The notes under the pieces: model-generated
The model's database searches: none
What the model was told of the DNA's origin: nothing
What the model saw: only the letters and a program-made list of their open reading frames with translations
Made by a program: the position numbers and the translations under genes
DNA from: an uncultured bacterium
GTDB taxonomy: Bacteria; Planctomycetota; UBA8108; UBA1146
Direction: 5' to 3'
Length of the DNA: 64,000 nt
NCBI GenBank assembly: GCA_913056395.1
Contig: CAJXMG010000008.1
Location: forward strand, 1 to 64,000
Shown: one piece after another, positions 59,385 to 64,000 of the stretch
Layout: each line of letters starts with the position of its first letter
Position numbering within the stretch: the first letter of the stretch is position 1

Positions 59385-61139
59385 TTGTTTCCGTTTCGTG
59401 CTTTCCGGTTTCTGGCCCCGCTGATCCGTGAGCAACGGCCGATCTTTGCCATCGGCGTCGTCCTCATCCTGCTGACGAGTCTCTCCCAGGTGGCGGTGCC
59501 ACGTCTGGTGGGCCTGGCCATTCAGAAATTGGAGTCCGGGATCGGCGTCGACCTGATTGGTCCGATTGCTCTGGCGATGGTGGGCGCAGTCCTGATCCGC
59601 GGTCTGACATCTTTCTGGACCCGGGAAACGGTGATCGCCTCCAGCCGTCGCATCGAGAAGAAACTTCGCGACCAACTCTATGAGCATATCTCGGGTCTCG
59701 ATGGATCTTTCTATTCGAAGACTCACACCGGTGATCTGATGAGTCGATTCACCAGTGACATCGAAGCGGTGAGGATGGTCTTCGGGCCAGCGGTGATGTA
59801 CTCGGTACAGACCGCTTTCACTCTCATCTTTGCGTTATCGATGATGATCCAGATCGACTGGCAACTGACGCTGTACTCGCTGATCCCGCTTGGTTTTCTC
59901 ACCGTCGCGATCCGGGTGATCGGACCGAAGGTGCATCGGGAATCGATGCGTGCCCAGGAGATGCTTTCTGGTATCTCGGTACACTCCCAGGAAAACTTCG
60001 CCAACGCCCCGGTGATCAAGGCATTCGTGGTTGAGGATGCGGAAGTCGAGCGGATGCAGCGCTTGAGCCACGACTACTTCCGCCAGAATCTGCGCATCGC
60101 CCGATTGCGAGCCATCTCCGGCAGTGCCATGTGGCTCTTCGGCGATCTGGCACTGGTCACGCTTTTGTTGATCGGCGGGATGCGCATCCTTCAGGGAGAT
60201 CTGGGTCTCGGTGACTTCGCCACCTTCAACGGTTGCCAGCTGTTGTTGATCTGGCCGATGATTGCCCTTGGCTGGGTGATGAACCTGTTTCACCGCGGGG
60301 CTGCCAGTGCGGAAAGATTGCAGGCGATACTCGATGCCAAGCCCCTCGTCGATGATTCCCGCGCGACCGGATTGACCGCTGTTCAAAAGGGTAGTGTCGA
60401 GTTTCAGAACGTTTCCTTCCGTTATCCGGAGGGAGAAGTGCCGGCACTGGAAAACGTTTCTTTCGATCTTCCACCAGGGGGAACTCTGGGCATCGTCGGT
60501 GTGACCGCCAGTGGAAAATCCAGCCTCCTCAATCTGATTCCACGATTGTCGCCGGCAACATCCGGTCTGGTCCTGATCGACGGCAAACCGATCGAGGAGT
60601 ACCCCCTCAAGGTATTGCGCGATTCGATTTCGATGGTCCCACAGGAACCGTTCCTCTTCAGCGCCACCATCGCCGAGAACATTGCGTTTGGAGTCGGTGA
60701 TGCTTCGGAGGAACAGGTGCGGGCGGTGGCTAGACTGGTTCGTATCGATCAGGAGATCGACAAGTTCCCGAACGGTTACGAGCAAAGAGTCGGTGAGCGG
60801 GGCATCACCCTCAGTGGTGGACAAAAGCAGCGCATCGCTATCGCCAGGGCAATCTTGCAAAAGCCGAGGATTCTTCTACTCGATGACGTGCTCTCCGCCG
60901 TCGATTCGGAGACGGAAACTTCCATCCTTGAGGGACTCAAGGACTGGACCCGTGACCTGACCGCTCTGATCGTTACCCACCGCCTCAGTGCGGTGACCCA
61001 TGCGGATGAGATTCTCGTTCTCGATGGGGGCAAAGTGATCGAGCGCGGTACCCACTCCGAGTTGCTGGAAAAGAAGGGCAAGTACTCCGAGTTGTGGCGC
61101 AAGCAAACCATCGAGAGTGAGTTGGAGGATCTGGAATGA
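59385..61139 (+). CDS. ABC exporter subunit with degenerate catalytic site (heterodimer partner 1)
   Basis: This 584-residue half-transporter has six membrane helices and a C-terminal ATPase. Walker A is GVTASGKSS, the signature is the intact LSGGQKQR, and Walker B is ILLLDDVLSAVDS, where the usual catalytic Glu is Asp. The layout is MsbA/LmrA-like. Start is TTG with AGGAGAG 4 nt upstream. The ATG of the next transporter overlaps its stop by four bases. Such a pair often forms a heterodimer with one active and one weak site. The substrate (lipid, drug or peptide) cannot be told. Confidence 0.93.
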   Translation: MFPFRAFRFLAPLIREQRPIFAIGVVLILLTSLSQVAVPRLVGLAIQKLESGIGVDLIGPIALAMVGAVLIRGLTSFWTRETVIASSRRIEKKLRDQLYEHISGLDGSFYSKTHTGDLMSRFTSDIEAVRMVFGPAVMYSVQTAFTLIFALSMMIQIDWQLTLYSLIPLGFLTVAIRVIGPKVHRESMRAQEMLSGISVHSQENFANAPVIKAFVVEDAEVERMQRLSHDYFRQNLRIARLRAISGSAMWLFGDLALVTLLLIGGMRILQGDLGLGDFATFNGCQLLLIWPMIALGWVMNLFHRGAASAERLQAILDAKPLVDDSRATGLTAVQKGSVEFQNVSFRYPEGEVPALENVSFDLPPGGTLGIVGVTASGKSSLLNLIPRLSPATSGLVLIDGKPIEEYPLKVLRDSISMVPQEPFLFSATIAENIAFGVGDASEEQVRAVARLVRIDQEIDKFPNGYEQRVGERGITLSGGQKQRIAIARAILQKPRILLLDDVLSAVDSETETSILEGLKDWTRDLTALIVTHRLSAVTHADEILVLDGGKVIERGTHSELLEKKGKYSELWRKQTIESELEDLE

Positions 61140-63070
61140 CCTCCAAAAAAACCGCAGAGAAGAATAAGGAAAAAGACGACGCAGAAGACTTCTACGTCGA
61201 AGAGGTGATCGATCGCCCCTTCAGCCGGGAGCTGGCGGGTCGATTGATGCGCTACCTGCGCCCCTACAAGGGGCTGGTTCTGCTGTCGGTGATGTTGATT
61301 CTCACCAACACCGCTCTCTCGTTGATCGGACCCTTGCTCATCAAGGAAGCAGTCGATGGTCCCCTGGCACTGCCCACGGAAGAGACGGAGTCGAGAGAGT
61401 TGACCGGGATCGGCCAACTCATCACCGATCTGGGAGAGGGTGCGGGCCTCAGTCCCATCGCAGTGGGTTCTTCCATCGATGAGCGAACCCAGTGGCTGTG
61501 GGTGCTTGTCGGAATCTACGCTTTCACTCTGCTGATCCAGATACTGATGCGCTACGGCGAAACGATGGTGCTCAATCGCACCGGTCAAAATGTCATGCGC
61601 GATCTGCGATTGCAGATCTTTGACCACCTGCAAAAACAGAGCGCGTCCTTCTATCACAAAAATCCGGTTGGTCGCCTGGTGACCCGTGTCACCAGTGATG
61701 TGGAAGCACTCAACGAACTCTTCACCAGCGGATTCGTCACACTGGTCGGTGATATTCTGGCGATCACCGGAATCGTGATCATGCTCTTCTGGACCAATGC
61801 GGAATTGGCTTCGATGGTACTGGCGACTGCCCCTCTGTTGTTGATCTCAACGACCATCTTCCGCCGGTTTGCCCGCAAGCACTATCGGGAGGTTCGTCGA
61901 AGACTCGCACATTTGAATGCCTTCACCCAGGAGTCGATCAGTGGCATGGAGGTGATTCAGGTTTGTCGCAGGGAGGAAGAGCAGGCCCAGCAGTACTCGG
62001 GAATCAACGGCAAACTTCAGGATGCCCATCTGAAGAGTATTTTCTGGTACGCCCTTTTCTTCCCGACGGTGGAACTGTTGTCTGTGGTTGCCCTTGGAAT
62101 CATCGTTGTCCAGGGCGGAGAGCGGATTGAGATGGGCACGGCCACCTTTGGTGAGTTCTTCCTCTTCTGGACTTATCTGACGCGACTCTTCACGCCGGTC
62201 AGGGATTTGGCAGAAAAATACAATCTGCTGCAATCGGCGATGGCTTCCAGCGAGAGAATCTTCACGGTTCTCGATACGGATACCACTTTTGCCGAGGTCG
62301 ATTCAAAGAGCGAACCGGCGACGAACAGCGAGCAGGATTCTCTCGATGAGATCCGTTTTGAAAATGTCTCATTCTCCTACGACGGAGAAACCCCGGTGCT
62401 GGAGGATGTTTCCTTCTCCGTCAAAAGGGGCGAGACCCTCGCCATCGTGGGTGCTACCGGTGCCGGCAAGAGCACGATCATCAACCTTCTTTTGCGTTTC
62501 CACGATCCGGTCGGCGGACGCTTGTTGGTCAACGGTGAAGATATCCGTGAGCATTCTCTGGAAGAACATCGACGTCGCTTTGGCCTCGTGCTTCAGGATG
62601 TCTCGGTGATGACCCGTAGCCTGGGCGAGAACATCCGTTTTGATCGGGATATTTCACGACAGCGGATCAGCGAAGCACTCGAGCAGGTCAATGGAACCGA
62701 AATCGTCGAGCGGCAGAAACTGGGCCTCGACGAACCGATGATGGAGCGGGGTCGTACCCTCTCCAGCGGTGAGCGGCAGTTGATCTCCTTTGCCCGTGCT
62801 CTCGCCGGCGATCCGGAAGTTCTCGTTCTGGATGAGGCCACCAGCCATGTGGACACGGAGACTGAGGCGAAAATCCAGGAGGCCATCGATCGAATGGTGG
62901 AGGGAAGAACTTCCGTCATCGTCGCCCACCGCCTGAGCACCGTACGCAAGGCGGACCGGATTCTGGTTCTGCACCACGGTCATTTGCGCGAGTCGGGAAC
63001 CCACGACGAACTGGTCGAAAAGGGCGGAATCTACGCACGTCTGGTCAAGTTGCAGTTCCAGTCACGCTGA
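61136..63070 (+). CDS. ABC exporter subunit with canonical Walker B (heterodimer partner 2)
   Basis: This 644-residue half-transporter has six helices and an ATPase with Walker A GATGAGKST and Walker B VLVLDEATSHVDT (the Glu present). The signature has changed to LSSGERQ. The canonical ATP site would be formed by this Walker A/B and the intact signature of the partner; the other site, made from the partner's Asp and this changed signature, should be weak. This is the pattern known from heterodimeric exporters such as BmrCD or TmrAB. A basic, Lys-rich N-terminus and a 60-residue loop in the first external region (ETESRELTGIGQLITDLGEG) are extra. Coupled to the first subunit by an ATGA overlap. 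Confidence 0.94.
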   Translation: MTSKKTAEKNKEKDDAEDFYVEEVIDRPFSRELAGRLMRYLRPYKGLVLLSVMLILTNTALSLIGPLLIKEAVDGPLALPTEETESRELTGIGQLITDLGEGAGLSPIAVGSSIDERTQWLWVLVGIYAFTLLIQILMRYGETMVLNRTGQNVMRDLRLQIFDHLQKQSASFYHKNPVGRLVTRVTSDVEALNELFTSGFVTLVGDILAITGIVIMLFWTNAELASMVLATAPLLLISTTIFRRFARKHYREVRRRLAHLNAFTQESISGMEVIQVCRREEEQAQQYSGINGKLQDAHLKSIFWYALFFPTVELLSVVALGIIVVQGGERIEMGTATFGEFFLFWTYLTRLFTPVRDLAEKYNLLQSAMASSERIFTVLDTDTTFAEVDSKSEPATNSEQDSLDEIRFENVSFSYDGETPVLEDVSFSVKRGETLAIVGATGAGKSTIINLLLRFHDPVGGRLLVNGEDIREHSLEEHRRRFGLVLQDVSVMTRSLGENIRFDRDISRQRISEALEQVNGTEIVERQKLGLDEPMMERGRTLSSGERQLISFARALAGDPEVLVLDEATSHVDTETEAKIQEAIDRMVEGRTSVIVAHRLSTVRKADRILVLHHGHLRESGTHDELVEKGGIYARLVKLQFQSR

Positions 63071-63084
63071 TTCGAACCGGTGGG

Positions 63085-64000
63085 TCAAACAGAACCGATC
63101 TTCGGCAACTCTCCCACCAGCGGTGCGACATAACTCAGGAACTCGTCGGTGACATCGCACCCATCCTGAATCCACGATGCGGGCATCACCTTGGTTTTCC
63201 GTGCCACTTCCTGGAGCGGTACCGGAACGTATTCGATGGTGTAGGGATCATCCGAAGTTCGACGCAGGGTCAGGCTGGCACCTTCATGGCCATCGAGGGC
63301 GGCCTGAACCGCTGCGCGACCACTCTCCCTGGCTTCCCGGCGATCACTTTCACTGACGCAATCGGCAAAAGATCGCTGCAGATAACCGAAGGTATCCGCA
63401 CGAACACGCAGCTTTTCACCGAGTCGTTCACGGATCAGGCGTGCGAGGTAATCTCCCAGGGCACCGCTGCCGGAGAGTTGAACATTGCCGTGGGCATCCC
63501 GCTCCACTGAACCGGAGAGTTGTTCCGCCAGCATCTGGGTGATGGAAGTGCCATCGGCATCGTGAATTCCCTCGCTGACGGCGATCATGCAACGGCCCTC
63601 TTTGCTGTAAACACGATCCACGTCGGCGATAAACCGATCGATCTCAAAGGTCGATTCGGGCAGGTAGATCAGGTGCGGCCCGGTTCCATGCTCTGTCCGT
63701 GCCAGTGCACTGGCGGCGGTCAGGAAACCGGCGTGACGACCCATGATGATGTCGATCTTGATTCCCGGAAGTGCGCGGTTGTCGAGGCTGTCACCGAGAA
63801 GGGCACAGGCGACAAAGCGTGCTGCGGAGCCAAATCCGGGGGTGTGGTCATTGAGAACCAGATCGTTGTCGATGGTTTTGGGAACGTGGAAAGCGCGCAG
63901 CTCATAACCGGCCTGTTGGGCCACTTCGGAAACGATGCGACAGGTATCAGCGCTGTCATTGCCGCCGATGTAGAAGAAGTAGCGGATGTCCCGGGCTGAA
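63085..64000 (-). CDS. 6-phosphofructokinase, probably pyrophosphate-dependent (C-terminal part)
   Basis: The gene enters from the right edge and ends at 63085; the start is outside. The visible part opens ...RYFFYIGGNDSADTCRI, then HVPKTIDNDLVLNDHTPGF, MGRHAGFL and SEGIHDADG. Phosphofructokinases with PKTIDND (Lys in place of the Gly of the ATP-using enzymes) usually take pyrophosphate as donor, and GGNDS fits that group. The reaction is fructose 6-phosphate to fructose 1,6-bisphosphate, reversible with pyrophosphate. Donor preference is an inference from the motif. It is convergent with the ABC exporter, with 14 nt between stops. Confidence 0.9.
   Translation of the reverse strand, partial: SARDIRYFFYIGGNDSADTCRIVSEVAQQAGYELRAFHVPKTIDNDLVLNDHTPGFGSAARFVACALLGDSLDNRALPGIKIDIIMGRHAGFLTAASALARTEHGTGPHLIYLPESTFEIDRFIADVDRVYSKEGRCMIAVSEGIHDADGTSITQMLAEQLSGSVERDAHGNVQLSGSGALGDYLARLIRERLGEKLRVRADTFGYLQRSFADCVSESDRREARESGRAAVQAALDGHEGASLTLRRTSDDPYTIEYVPVPLQEVARKTKVMPASWIQDGCDVTDEFLSYVAPLVGELPKIGSV

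Overview
The window looks like a chromosomal segment of a Gram-negative, probably marine, member of the Planctomycetota. The clues are Cys-type sulfatases, large secreted di-heme peroxidases ending in dockerin-like calcium loops, many multiheme cytochromes c, lipoproteins with signal peptides, KDO/LPS-transport genes and frequent TTG starts. No tRNA, rRNA, IS element or CRISPR array was seen. The assignment rests on gene content only. A parAB locus with two parS palindromes at the left end suggests the replication origin is not far away.

Layout. (1) 1-1744: parB (partial), parA, two parS sites and a phosphoesterase. (2) 1904-6513, minus strand: tatA, a lipoprotein, a 981-residue LptC/LptA-like protein and kdsC. 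(3) 6667-10203, plus strand: scpA, fmt and rsmB. (4) 10351-16050: a von Willebrand A protein, a helical-repeat protein and a sulfatase, then rpmB on the other strand, then a lipoprotein mutarotase and a small membrane protein. (5) 16298-26568: a seven-gene plus-strand redox locus. It encodes a pentaheme cytochrome, an outer-membrane barrel, a membrane-anchored NAD(P)H/FAD/2Fe-2S reductase, a tetraheme cytochrome, a double cNMP-domain/four-cluster ferredoxin fusion, a five-helix cytochrome-b-like protein and a decaheme cytochrome. Most junctions overlap or are tight. This is the best candidate for an undescribed system.

(6) 26570-30110, minus strand: two related FAD monooxygenases around a MalY/PatB-type PLP enzyme. 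(7) 30339-33024: an orphan histidine kinase convergent with a lipoprotein gene carrying two in-frame TGA codons. (8) 33221-37431: a short-chain dehydrogenase and a complete ribose-type ABC importer. (9) 37501-42905: two paralogous di-heme peroxidases that share a 17-bp element at almost the same distance upstream. (10) 43320-47710: a peroxiredoxin and convergent ppx and ppk. (11) 47892-52719: an SDR, a PTP-like protein, a histidine phosphatase, a RimK-like ligase, ychF and a small membrane protein. (12) 52752-57796, minus strand: a secreted hydrolase/amidase/NUDIX group. (13) 57915-64000: a lipoprotein sulfatase, a heterodimeric ABC exporter and a partial phosphofructokinase.

How the genes work together. 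The redox locus could carry electrons between cytoplasmic NAD(P)H, the membrane and the outer membrane, with the cNMP domains as a possible sensor. The two peroxidases and the peroxiredoxin point to periplasmic and cytoplasmic peroxide handling. The sulfatases, secreted mutarotase, barrel proteins and ABC importer fit use of complex marine polysaccharides. These links are inferences from sequence motifs and gene order.
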